This document shows, piece after piece, positions 1 through 6,155 of a stretch of 6,816 bases of DNA. Position 1 is the stretch's first letter. Each line of letters begins with the position of its first letter. The stretch covers positions 1 through 6,816 of the forward strand of contig JAQXHW010000109.1 of NCBI GenBank assembly GCA_029007475.1, read 5' to 3'. This stretch comes from Oscillospiraceae bacterium. GTDB taxonomy: Bacteria > Bacillota > Clostridia > Oscillospirales > Acutalibacteraceae. The notes below the pieces were generated by a model. It saw only the letters and a program-made list of their open reading frames with translations. It had not been told where the DNA came from and did not search any database. The position numbers were made by a program, and so were the translations under genes.

Positions 1-88
1 TGTTGTGCAGGTTATCGGATATAAGTTTGTGCTTTATAAGCCGAATCCCGATGATCCTCAAATTAAACTCCCAAAGGCAAAGAAATGA
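1..88 (+). CDS. yhbY: YhbY/CRS1-type ribosome-assembly RNA-binding protein, C-terminal end only (partial)
   Basis: Only the last 28 codons are inside the window, read from base 2 and ending at TGA 86-88. The visible peptide begins VVQVIGYKFVLYKPN and ends in a Lys-rich tail (LPKAKK). The pattern 'QxIGxxxVLYKP ... I.LP' is the last beta-strand region and tail of the YhbY/CRS1 (CRM) domain, a small protein of about 95-100 residues that binds pre-50S ribosomal particles in bacteria. In B. subtilis the homologue is yqeI, immediately before nadD (yqeJ), and the same order occurs here. Its stop codon overlaps the nadD start in an ATGA arrangement (85-88), which suggests translational coupling. The start, promoter and first two thirds lie left of the window. 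The identification rests on a short tail plus gene order, and both agree. Confidence 0.8.
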   Translation, partial: VVQVIGYKFVLYKPNPDDPQIKLPKAKK

Positions 89-699
89 AAAATGCAGCCA
101 TGTTCGGCGGAAGCTTTAATCCTGTTCACAATGGACACGTGGAGCTTCTTGAACGAATGATTTTTGAGTTTCATCTTGATAAAGTTCTTGTAATCCCTAC
201 CAACGTAACTCCGCTAAAGGATAACTCATTTATGGCGGCTGCCGAGGACAGACTTGCTATGTGCCGACTTGCATTTTCTCATGTACCTGCTATAGAAGTA
301 TCGGACATGGAGATTACAAGAGAGGGAAAAAGCTACACGGTAGATACCTTGAAAATGCTTAAAGAGAAATATGCGGATGCTAAACTACATCTTATCGTGG
401 GAGCTGACGCCTTTTTACAGCTTCCTTTGTGGTACAAAGCCGAGGAAATTTTTTCTCTTGCTAAAATTCTCACAATAGTCCGTGACGATATAGATTGCGA
501 CAGCCTCAAAAGAGCAGGGGAGAGCTATAAAGAAAAATTCGGCGCTGAGTGCGGTATTATCGAGAATCCCGTAACCGATATTTCCTCTACGGAAATAAGA
601 AGCCTTATCAAAGAGAATAGCTCCGTGAGTGAGCTACTTCCTTTTGGTGTTTACAATTTTATAAAGGAGAATGAACTCTATGGATACAAGAATCAGTAA
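85..699 (+). CDS. nadD: Nicotinate-nucleotide adenylyltransferase NadD
   Basis: NadD joins nicotinate mononucleotide and ATP to give nicotinate adenine dinucleotide and pyrophosphate, the adenylylation step shared by the de novo and Preiss-Handler routes to NAD in the cytoplasm. The 204-residue protein has the usual family length. Visible motifs are the nucleotidyltransferase signature GGSFNPVHNGH at residues 8-18 (both His of the HxGH-type site), SYTVDTL at 83-89, GADAF at 106-110 followed by LW at 115-116, and the ATP-binding ISSTEIR at 166-172. The ATG overlaps the yhbY stop by 4 nt. The only ribosome binding site is a modest AAAGG at 73-77, so coupling to yhbY translation is likely. The 3' end overlaps yqeK by 20 nt. 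The gene is complete with no missing key residue. Confidence 0.97.
   Translation: MKNAAMFGGSFNPVHNGHVELLERMIFEFHLDKVLVIPTNVTPLKDNSFMAAAEDRLAMCRLAFSHVPAIEVSDMEITREGKSYTVDTLKMLKEKYADAKLHLIVGADAFLQLPLWYKAEEIFSLAKILTIVRDDIDCDSLKRAGESYKEKFGAECGIIENPVTDISSTEIRSLIKENSSVSELLPFGVYNFIKENELYGYKNQ
664..669 (+). promoter_or_regulatory. Ribosome binding site that decides the yqeK start
   Basis: AAGGAG lies inside the 3' end of nadD. It is 1 nt before an in-frame ATG at 671 and 10 nt before the ATG at 680. A 1-nt spacer is too short for initiation, so the ATG at 680 is the better start, and it matches the short N-terminus typical of YqeK proteins. Confidence 0.75.
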
Positions 700-1255
700 A
701 TTCTATGAACTCGCGGAAAAAACCTTGAGCGAAAGACGATTTATTCACTCGAAGAATGTAGCAAATAGTGCCGCTCTCCTTGCAAAAAAGTACGGGGAGG
801 ACCCCTTGAAAGCTGAAACCGCCGGAATACTCCATGATATAACCAAGGAATTAAATCCCGAAAAGCAGTTGCAAATCATGCGCTCAGGTGGTATAATACT
901 TGACGATATTTTAGAGAAGACGCCGAAGCTTTACCATGCAGTAAGCGGTATGGTATATGCACGGGACACCTTAGGAATTACCGATGAGGGAATTCTTAAT
1001 GCAATTCGTACGCATACTACCGGTGCGGCAAATATGCCTCTGCTCTCAAAGATTATTTTTATTGCAGACTTTATCAGTGAGGAAAGAGATTATCCGGATG
1101 TGGATATTATGCGCCGTGAGTCGGAAAAATCCCTTGAGGACGGTATGCGTTATGCTCTCAAGTATGTGATTTCCGATTTGCTTCAAAAAGGGAGAACTGT
1201 GCACCCCGACGCTTTAGCAGCTTACAACGAAGTTGTTTTAGACCTTAACAAATAA
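680..1255 (+). CDS. yqeK: YqeK, HD-domain bis(5'-nucleosyl)-tetraphosphatase (symmetrical)
   Basis: YqeK-family proteins are metal-dependent HD-domain hydrolases that split diadenosine tetraphosphate (Ap4A) symmetrically into two ADP, which keeps this stress-related nucleotide low. The family is known from B. subtilis and other Gram-positives that lack ApaH. Counting from the ATG at 680 (191 residues), the expected metal ligands are all visible: His23 (in RFIHS), the His52-Asp53 pair (in ILHDITKEL), His86 (LYHAV), His112 (IRTHTTG) and Asp130 (FIADFISEERDYP). A start at 671 would add three residues (MNS) but has unusable spacing from the ribosome binding site. The gene overlaps nadD by 20 nt and is 15 nt from rsfS, the conserved yqeJ-K-L order, so it should be cotranscribed with both. 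Older annotations call it 'putative nicotinate-nucleotide adenylyltransferase-associated HD protein'; the ligand set supports the hydrolase call. Confidence 0.92.
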   Translation: MDTRISKFYELAEKTLSERRFIHSKNVANSAALLAKKYGEDPLKAETAGILHDITKELNPEKQLQIMRSGGIILDDILEKTPKLYHAVSGMVYARDTLGITDEGILNAIRTHTTGAANMPLLSKIIFIADFISEERDYPDVDIMRRESEKSLEDGMRYALKYVISDLLQKGRTVHPDALAAYNEVVLDLNK

Positions 1256-1270
1256 TGAAAGGACTTTAGT

Positions 1271-1633
1271 ATGACACAGCTTGAACAGGCAATTGAATCT
1301 GCAAAGATTTTATCTGATAAAAAAGCAAGAAAGGTTTCCGTCTTGAAAATCGGCGAAATTTCCTCTCTTGCGGATTATATGGTTATCGCAACCGGTAATA
1401 ACTCAACCCATGTTAAGTCCTTAGCCGACGAACTTGAGTTTCAGCTAAAGGGTATGGGTGTTAATGTTGACCATATCGAAGGTCACCGCTCCGATTCTTG
1501 GATATTACTTGACTATACCGACGTAATAGTTCATATTTTCTCCGATGAAGCAAGAGAGTATTATAACCTTGACCACCTTTGGCTTGACGGTGAGCAGGTT
1601 GATTTGACGCCCTATATTTCTGAGGAAGAATAA
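1271..1633 (+). CDS. rsfS: Ribosome silencing factor RsfS (YqeL/Iojap family)
   Basis: RsfS binds ribosomal protein L14 (uL14) on the 50S subunit and blocks joining with 30S, lowering translation when nutrients run short. The 120-residue length is typical. The fold is visible throughout: an N-terminal helix (residues 1-20), the strand and loop DYMVIATGNNSTHV at 35-48, EGHRSDSWILLDY starting at 70, the DVIVHIF strand at 84-90, and the family signature YYNLDHLW at 97-104. The ATG at 1271 has GAAAGGA (1257-1263) 7 nt upstream. It follows yqeK by 15 nt and precedes leuS by 29 nt. Many Clostridia have an LCP/LytR-type gene between yqeK and rsfS; none is present here. Confidence 0.97.
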   Translation: MTQLEQAIESAKILSDKKARKVSVLKIGEISSLADYMVIATGNNSTHVKSLADELEFQLKGMGVNVDHIEGHRSDSWILLDYTDVIVHIFSDEAREYYNLDHLWLDGEQVDLTPYISEEE

Positions 1634-1649
1634 TTAATATACTATAATG

Positions 1650-1655
1650 AGGAGG
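1650..1655 (+). promoter_or_regulatory. Strong ribosome binding site supporting a TTG start for leuS
   Basis: AGGAGG, a full match to the anti-Shine-Dalgarno core, sits 7 nt before the TTG at 1663. There is no in-frame ATG or GTG nearby, and the protein begins with the MxYDHK pattern typical of LeuRS N-termini, so the TTG is the start. Confidence 0.85.
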
Positions 1656-1662
1656 ACTCATT

Positions 1663-4074
1663 TTGAGATACGATCACAAGAGTACAGAACCCAAATGGCA
1701 AAAAATATGGGAGGAAAAGGGAGTTTTCCACGCTGAGGAAAACAGTGACAAGGAGAAGTTTTTTGCTCTCATTGAATTTCCTTACCCCTCCGGTCAGGGA
1801 CTTCATGTAGGACATCCCCGCCCTTATACTGCCCTTGACGTAGTTTCGAGAAAACGCAGGCTTCAGGGCTATAACGTTCTTTATCCTATCGGTTGGGATG
1901 CTTTCGGCTTACCTACCGAGAACTTTGCTATTAAGAACCACATCCACCCTGAAATCGTTACCAAGAATAACGTAGACCGTTTCAGAGAGCAGATTAAATC
2001 TCTCGGTATCTCTTTTGACTGGAGCCGTGAGATTAATACCACCGACCCTCAGTATTACAAGTGGACCCAGTGGATTTTCTTACAGCTTTTTAAGAAGGGT
2101 CTTGCATATAAAAAAGAGATGGCCGTTAACTGGTGTACCTCCTGCAAGTGCGTGCTTGCTAACGAGGAGGTTGTAAACGGTGTTTGTGAGCGTTGCGGAA
2201 GCGAGGTTGTACGTAAGAACAAAACTCAGTGGATGCTGAAAATCACCGAGTACGCCGACAGACTTCTCTCTGACCTTGATTTAGTTGACTATCCTGAGAG
2301 AGTTAAGGCTCAGCAGATTAACTGGATTGGCAGAAGCACAGGCGCAGAGGTTGACTTTAACACAACCTTAGGCGATATCTTAAAAATCTATACAACCCGT
2401 CCCGATACGCTTTTCGGTGCTACATATATGGTTATCTCTCCCGAGCATCCGCTGATTGAAAAATGGAGCGATAAGCTCGGCAATATGGACGAGGTAAGAG
2501 CTTACCAGCAGTTTGCCTCCAAAAAGTCCGATTTTGAGAGAACCGAGGTTGCCAAGGAGAAAACAGGCGTTAAGCTTGAGGGAGTAAAGGCAATAAACCC
2601 GGTAAACGGTACCGAAATCCCCATTTTTATCTCAGATTACGTTCTTGTCTCTTATGGTACAGGAGCGATTATGGCCGTTCCGGCTCATGATACCCGCGAC
2701 TGGGAATTTGCTAAGAAATTTAATCTCCCCATTATAGAAGTGGTTAAGGGCGGAAATGTTGAGGAGGAAGCCTTCACCGATTGTGCAACCGGCGTGATGG
2801 TTAATTCCGGTATTCTCACAGGACTCTCTGTTGAGGAAGCTAAAAAGAAAATTATCCGGTGGCTTTCCGAAAATAATGTAGGTCACGAAAAGGTAGTGTT
2901 TAAGCTCCGTGACTGGGTATTCTCCCGTCAAAGATACTGGGGCGAGCCTATTCCCATTGTTCACTGTGAAAAGTGCGGTCAGGTAGCAATTCCCGAGAGC
3001 GAGCTTCCTTTGCTTCTTCCTAAGGTTGACTCCTACGAGCCCACCGATAACGGAGAATCTCCCCTTGCAAATATTACCGATTGGGTAGAAACCACCTGTC
3101 CGAAGTGCGGTGGCAAGGCTCACAGAGAGACCGATACAATGCCTCAGTGGGCAGGCTCCTCTTGGTATTACTTAAGATATGCCGACCCACATAATACCGA
3201 GGCTCTTGCAAGTAAAGAAGCTCTCGATTACTGGACTCCCGTTGATTGGTACAACGGCGGTATGGAGCATACAACACTCCACCTTCTTTACAGCCGTTTC
3301 TGGCATAAGTTCCTCTACGATATCGGTGTTGTTCCTACTCCCGAGCCCTACGCAAAGCGTACCTCTCACGGTATGATTCTAGGCGAAAACGGCGAGAAGA
3401 TGAGCAAATCCCGCGGTAACGTAGTAAATCCCGATGATATTGTAAATGAGTACGGTGCTGATACGCTCAGAATGTACGAGATGTTTATCGGTGATTTTGA
3501 AAAGGCTGCTCCCTGGAGTCAGTCAAGTATTCGCGGTTGCCGCAGATTTATCGAGAGATACTGGAATCTTCAGGAAATGGTAGTAGAGGGTGATAAGTTC
3601 TCCGAGAAATTGGAGAGTGCTTTCCACAAGACCATTAAGAAGGTTACCGAGGATATTGAGAATATTAAGTTTAACACAGCTATTGCGGCTTTGATGGCTC
3701 TTATTAATGATATCTACGCTGTCGGAACAATCAATAAATACGAGCTTTCTGTATTCTCGATTTTAATGAATCCCTTTGCGCCTCATGTTACCGAGGAGCT
3801 ATGGGAGGTATGCGCTTTAGGCGAGGGTATCGTTGCCGAGCAGACTTGGCCTATCCATGACGAAGCTAAGTGTAAAGAGGATACAATTGAAATTGCCGTT
3901 CAGGTTAACGGTAAAATCAAAGCCAGACTCAACGTACCTGCTGACGCCGAACAGGACTCAGTCCTTGCGCTCTGTCACGACAACGAGAGCGTAAAGACCG
4001 CAATCGGCACCATGAATGTAATCAAAGAATTCTATGTTAAGGGAAAACTTGTGAATATTGTCGTTAAACCCTAA
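1663..4074 (+). CDS. leuS: Leucyl-tRNA synthetase LeuS (class Ia, with CP1 editing domain)
   Basis: LeuRS attaches leucine to tRNA-Leu using ATP in the cytoplasm, and its CP1 domain hydrolyses mischarged tRNA. The 803 residues match bacterial LeuRS lacking the long leucine-specific insertion of E. coli type. In order: the HIGH-type motif HVGH at 48-51 and WDAFGLP at 78-84; a Cys4 zinc site at 158/161/175/178; the CP1 editing domain with TTRPDT at 244-249 and GTGAIMAVPAHDTRD at 332-346, whose Asp346 is the expected amino-acid-binding aspartate; a second Cys4 knuckle at 435/438/479/482; KMSKS at 579-583; the anticodon-binding helical domain (about 610-735); and the C-terminal tRNA-binding domain from about 740 (AVQVNGKIKA). 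Translation starts at TTG 1663. The 29-nt gap after rsfS leaves no room for a T-box leader, so it is presumably expressed from the upstream operon. Several motifs (HPRPYTALD, GLPTENFA, MPQWAGSSW) belong to a variant I associate with Clostridia. Confidence 0.98.
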   Translation: MRYDHKSTEPKWQKIWEEKGVFHAEENSDKEKFFALIEFPYPSGQGLHVGHPRPYTALDVVSRKRRLQGYNVLYPIGWDAFGLPTENFAIKNHIHPEIVTKNNVDRFREQIKSLGISFDWSREINTTDPQYYKWTQWIFLQLFKKGLAYKKEMAVNWCTSCKCVLANEEVVNGVCERCGSEVVRKNKTQWMLKITEYADRLLSDLDLVDYPERVKAQQINWIGRSTGAEVDFNTTLGDILKIYTTRPDTLFGATYMVISPEHPLIEKWSDKLGNMDEVRAYQQFASKKSDFERTEVAKEKTGVKLEGVKAINPVNGTEIPIFISDYVLVSYGTGAIMAVPAHDTRDWEFAKKFNLPIIEVVKGGNVEEEAFTDCATGVMVNSGILTGLSVEEAKKKIIRWLSENNVGHEKVVFKLRDWVFSRQRYWGEPIPIVHCEKCGQVAIPESELPLLLPKVDSYEPTDNGESPLANITDWVETTCPKCGGKAHRETDTMPQWAGSSWYYLRYADPHNTEALASKEALDYWTPVDWYNGGMEHTTLHLLYSRFWHKFLYDIGVVPTPEPYAKRTSHGMILGENGEKMSKSRGNVVNPDDIVNEYGADTLRMYEMFIGDFEKAAPWSQSSIRGCRRFIERYWNLQEMVVEGDKFSEKLESAFHKTIKKVTEDIENIKFNTAIAALMALINDIYAVGTINKYELSVFSILMNPFAPHVTEELWEVCALGEGIVAEQTWPIHDEAKCKEDTIEIAVQVNGKIKARLNVPADAEQDSVLALCHDNESVKTAIGTMNVIKEFYVKGKLVNIVVKP

Positions 4075-4114
4075 GGGAAAATTCGACATTTTTAATATTT
4101 CTTCCGTTTTTCTA

Positions 4115-4143
4115 TTGACATTAGTCTTTGGATTATGTATAAT
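4115..4143 (+). promoter_or_regulatory. Consensus sigma-A promoter for rpsU
   Basis: TTGACA (4115-4120) and TATAAT (4138-4143) are both perfect consensus hexamers, separated by the ideal 17 nt. Transcription should start near 4150 and give a leader of about 40 nt before the rpsU ATG. The 116-bp gap between leuS and rpsU holds nothing else I can recognise. There is no GC-rich terminator hairpin after leuS, so leuS transcripts may run into rpsU. Confidence 0.9.
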
Positions 4144-4177
4144 TACAAAAGATTTTGTTAATCCCGCGAATCAGATT

Positions 4178-4183
4178 GGAGGG
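4178..4183 (+). promoter_or_regulatory. Ribosome binding site fixing the rpsU start
   Basis: GGAGGG lies 7 nt before the ATG at 4191. The reading frame is open further upstream to a TTG at 4155, but that would place this site inside the coding region and the start almost at the predicted transcription start, so 4191 is chosen. Confidence 0.85.
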
Positions 4184-4190
4184 AAGAAAG

Positions 4191-4367
4191 ATGGCAGAAG
4201 TCAGGTTAAAAGAAAATGAATCCCTTGAAAATGCTTTAAGAAGATTCAAGAAGCAGTGTGCTAGAGCCGGAGTTATTGCCGAGGTGCGTAAGAGAGAAGC
4301 TTATGAGAAGCCCTCTGTTAAGCGTAAGAAGAAATCCGAAGCAGCTCGCAAGCGTAAGTTTAGGTAA
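4191..4367 (+). CDS. rpsU: 30S ribosomal protein S21 (bS21)
   Basis: S21 is a small basic protein on the platform of the 30S subunit near the anti-Shine-Dalgarno end of 16S rRNA, where it helps mRNA initiation. From the ATG at 4191 the protein has 58 residues, the normal length. It starts MAEVRLKENESLENALRRFK and carries the family features: a helix with FKKQCARAGV (19-28), VRKREAYEKPS (32-42), and a strongly basic tail (KRKKKSEAARKRKFR, 44-58). It has its own consensus promoter and a terminator 7 nt after the stop, so it behaves mainly as a single-gene unit, with possible read-through into the peptidase gene downstream. Confidence 0.97.
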   Translation: MAEVRLKENESLENALRRFKKQCARAGVIAEVRKREAYEKPSVKRKKKSEAARKRKFR

Positions 4368-4374
4368 TTCCATT

Positions 4375-4406
4375 AGCGGACAGTTTTGGCTGTCCGCTTT
4401 TTATTT
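4375..4406 (+). terminator. Rho-independent terminator after rpsU
   Basis: A perfect 9-bp GC-rich stem (AGCGGACAG at 4375-4383 with CTGTCCGCT at 4390-4398), a 6-nt loop (TTTTGG) and a T-rich tail (TTTTATTT, 4399-4406) directly follow rpsU. It ends about 22 nt before the next ATG, so it may act as a partial terminator that sets the S21-to-peptidase ratio. Confidence 0.93.
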
Positions 4407-4428
4407 ACTGAGTTAGAGGTGAAATTTC

Positions 4429-5493
4429 ATGAAAGAAAGAATTTTGAGAATTAGAGAAATCTTAAACGAAGGAGAAGCCGCCCTTATTACTTCCGATATC
4501 TGCATAACTTATCTCACAGGTTTTCCTCATAGCGAGGGATATGTTCTGATAACTGAGAAAAGCTGCAATTTGTTAGTTGATTTCAGGTATATCGAAGCCG
4601 CTGAGAAGTCGGTATCAAGCATGTCTGTTGTATCCTTCACCAACGCTTTTGAGAAAATTAACGAGCTTTTGGAGGAAGCCGGAGCTACATCTGTTGTTAT
4701 CGAAAATGAAGCTGTAACCTTAAGTGCTTTTGAAAGCTATAAAAAGGAAATCAAAGCTGAGATTATCGCGGATAATAAGCTCTCAAAGCTCTTGGCGGAT
4801 ATGAGAATTGTTAAAACTGCTCCCGAGATTGAAAAACTGAAAAAGGCTCAAAAAATTGCCGAGGAGGCATATCTTGAGGTTCTAAATTTCGTAAAGGTAG
4901 GCATTACCGAAAAAGAGATAGCCGCAAGACTTGAGTATATTATGAAGCTAAAGGGTGCCGAAAAGGTAGCCTTTGACCTGATAACCGTAACAGGAAAGAA
5001 AACCTCTTTACCTCACGGCGTTCCCTCTGACAACAAGGTTCAGGACGGCGATTTTATTACCTTTGATATCGGCGCGGTATATGACAGCTACCATAGCGAT
5101 ATGACTCGAACGGTCGCTATCGGCAATGTAAGCGATAAGCAGAGAAAAATCTATGATATCGTATTAAAGGCTCACCTAAAGGGTCTCTCGGCTGTTAAGG
5201 CGGGAGTCAGCGGCTTTGATGTTGATAAGGTTTCGAGAGACGTTATCAGAGAAGCCGGCTACGGTGAATATTTCGGCCATTCCACAGGACACGGCGTAGG
5301 TCTTGAGATACATGAGCCTCCCTACGCAAGTATGAAATCAAAGGACATTCTCAAAGAGGGAATGACACTAACCGTTGAGCCCGGAATCTATCTTCCCGAT
5401 GAGTTCGGTGTAAGAATCGAGGACACTGTTTTGGTTACAAAAGAGGGCTTCGAAACCTTTGCGTCAATGCCGAAAGAATTAATTATTCTTTGA
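4429..5493 (+). CDS. M24 family Xaa-Pro peptidase (aminopeptidase P / prolidase-like, YqhT type)
   Basis: This is a cytoplasmic metallopeptidase of the 'pita-bread' fold that cleaves the bond before proline in short peptides. The 354 residues split into an N-terminal creatinase-like domain (about 1-125) and a C-terminal M24 catalytic domain. All five expected dinuclear metal ligands are visible: Asp213 and Asp224 (in FDIGAVYDSYHSDMTRT), His288 (GHSTGHGVG), Glu317 (VEPGIY) and Glu331 (RIEDT). His284 and His295 (IHEPP) match catalytic histidines of the family. The ATG at 4429 has AGAGGTG (4415-4421) 7 nt upstream. The length fits B. subtilis YqhT and PepQ-type enzymes rather than the longer E. 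coli PepP; dipeptidase versus aminopeptidase specificity cannot be read from sequence, so no symbol is given. The gene precedes efp, as in many Firmicutes, and starts only about 22 nt after the rpsU terminator. Confidence 0.93.
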   Translation: MKERILRIREILNEGEAALITSDICITYLTGFPHSEGYVLITEKSCNLLVDFRYIEAAEKSVSSMSVVSFTNAFEKINELLEEAGATSVVIENEAVTLSAFESYKKEIKAEIIADNKLSKLLADMRIVKTAPEIEKLKKAQKIAEEAYLEVLNFVKVGITEKEIAARLEYIMKLKGAEKVAFDLITVTGKKTSLPHGVPSDNKVQDGDFITFDIGAVYDSYHSDMTRTVAIGNVSDKQRKIYDIVLKAHLKGLSAVKAGVSGFDVDKVSRDVIREAGYGEYFGHSTGHGVGLEIHEPPYASMKSKDILKEGMTLTVEPGIYLPDEFGVRIEDTVLVTKEGFETFASMPKELIIL

Positions 5494-5496
5494 GTC

Positions 5497-5526
5497 TTGA
5501 CAATATATGGTGTAATTATGTATAAT
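5497..5526 (+). promoter_or_regulatory. Consensus sigma-A promoter for efp
   Basis: TTGACA (5497-5502) and TATAAT (5521-5526) are perfect hexamers 18 nt apart. The -35 box begins 3 nt after the peptidase TGA (5491-5493). The predicted start near 5533 gives a leader of roughly 48 nt. The 12 bases ATTATGTATAAT (5515-5526) are identical to the -10 region of the rpsU promoter. No terminator separates the peptidase gene from efp, so read-through is also possible. The leader contains a weak 4-bp stem (TGCG 5540-5543 with CGCA 5550-5553) that I do not assign a role. Confidence 0.88.
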
Positions 5527-5567
5527 CTACTTGATAAATTGCGTAATTGCGCATAAAACATAATTTT

Positions 5568-5573
5568 GGAGGA
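5568..5573 (+). promoter_or_regulatory. Ribosome binding site fixing the efp start
   Basis: GGAGGA lies 7 nt before the ATG at 5581. A longer frame from TTG 5566 would include this site and add MEESF to the front, which is not part of EF-P, so 5581 is the start. Confidence 0.9.
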
Positions 5574-5580
5574 ATCATTT

Positions 5581-6138
5581 ATGATATCAGCAGGCGATTT
5601 CAGAAACGGCGTTACTTTTGAAATGGACGGCCAGGTTGTTTCTATCGTTGAGTTCCAGCACGTTAAGCCCGGTAAAGGCGCCGCTTTCGTTAGAACTAAG
5701 ATTAGAAACGTTATCACAGGTGCCGTAGTTGAAAAGACTTTCAATCCCAACGATAAGTATCCTACAGCTTTCATTGACAGAAGGGATATGGAGTACAGCT
5801 ACAACGACGGCGACCTCTACTACTTCATGGATACCGAGACATGGGAGCAGGTTCCCATCGGTAAGGATATCCTCGGCGATTCTTTCCGCTTTGTTAAGGA
5901 GAACATGGTATGTAAGGTTCTCTCCTACAAGGGCAACGTATTCGGCGTAGAGCCTCCCAACTTTGTAGAGCTGGTTGTTGCTCAGACAGACCCCGGTTTT
6001 GCAGGCAACACAGCTACTAACGCTCTCAAGCCCGCAACTCTTGAGACCGGCGCTGAGATTAAAGTTCCCCTCTTCATTGAGGAAGGCGAGCTTCTTCAGA
6101 TCGATACCCGCACAGGCGAGTATATCGGTCGTGCATAA
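5581..6138 (+). CDS. efp: Translation elongation factor P (EF-P)
   Basis: EF-P enters the ribosome between the P and E sites and promotes peptide-bond formation at consecutive prolines. From the ATG at 5581 the protein has 185 residues, the standard length. Domain I (about 1-62) begins MISAGDFRNGVTFEMDG and carries the tip loop HVKPGKGAAF at 27-36. Its Lys32 is in the position of the modified lysine (beta-lysylated K34 in E. coli, 5-aminopentanol-modified K32 in B. subtilis). Domains II and III are OB folds, and the family signature region near the C-terminus is present (GNTATNALKPATLETG from about 142, then EGELLQIDTRTGEYIGR). No modification gene is in this window. The gene has its own promoter and is 17 nt from the zinc-ribbon gene that follows. 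Codon use leans towards C-ending Phe, Tyr and Asn codons, as expected for high expression. Confidence 0.98.
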   Translation: MISAGDFRNGVTFEMDGQVVSIVEFQHVKPGKGAAFVRTKIRNVITGAVVEKTFNPNDKYPTAFIDRRDMEYSYNDGDLYYFMDTETWEQVPIGKDILGDSFRFVKENMVCKVLSYKGNVFGVEPPNFVELVVAQTDPGFAGNTATNALKPATLETGAEIKVPLFIEEGELLQIDTRTGEYIGRA

Positions 6139-6155
6139 TTAGTGAGGTAATTATT

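Noticed and set aside
671..673. Upstream ATG as the yqeK start
   Set aside because: The AAGGAG site is only 1 nt away; the ATG at 680 has workable spacing.
1634..1662. Possible promoter or T-box leader before leuS
   Set aside because: A TATAAT is present at 1643-1648, but the nearest TTGAC-type box (1604-1609) is 33 nt away, and the start site would fall in the ribosome binding site. The 29-nt gap is far too short for a T-box.
2632..3123. Open frame of 163 codons on the minus strand within leuS
   Set aside because: It lies wholly inside an unambiguous leuS gene on the other strand, has no recognisable domain and no plausible ribosome binding site context. It is a shadow of biased codon use.
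4078..4098. Hairpin after leuS as a terminator
   Set aside because: Only an A/T stem of about five pairs (AAAAT with ATTTT) can form, with no GC-rich stem, so it does not qualify as an intrinsic terminator.
5540..5553. Small inverted repeat TGCG...CGCA in the efp leader as an operator or riboswitch
   Set aside because: Four base pairs with a 6-nt loop is within chance expectation, and the leader of about 48 nt is too short for a known riboswitch class.
5388..5774. Minus-strand open frame of 128 codons across the peptidase-efp junction
   Set aside because: It runs antisense through two well-supported genes and the efp promoter, and its translation resembles no family I know.
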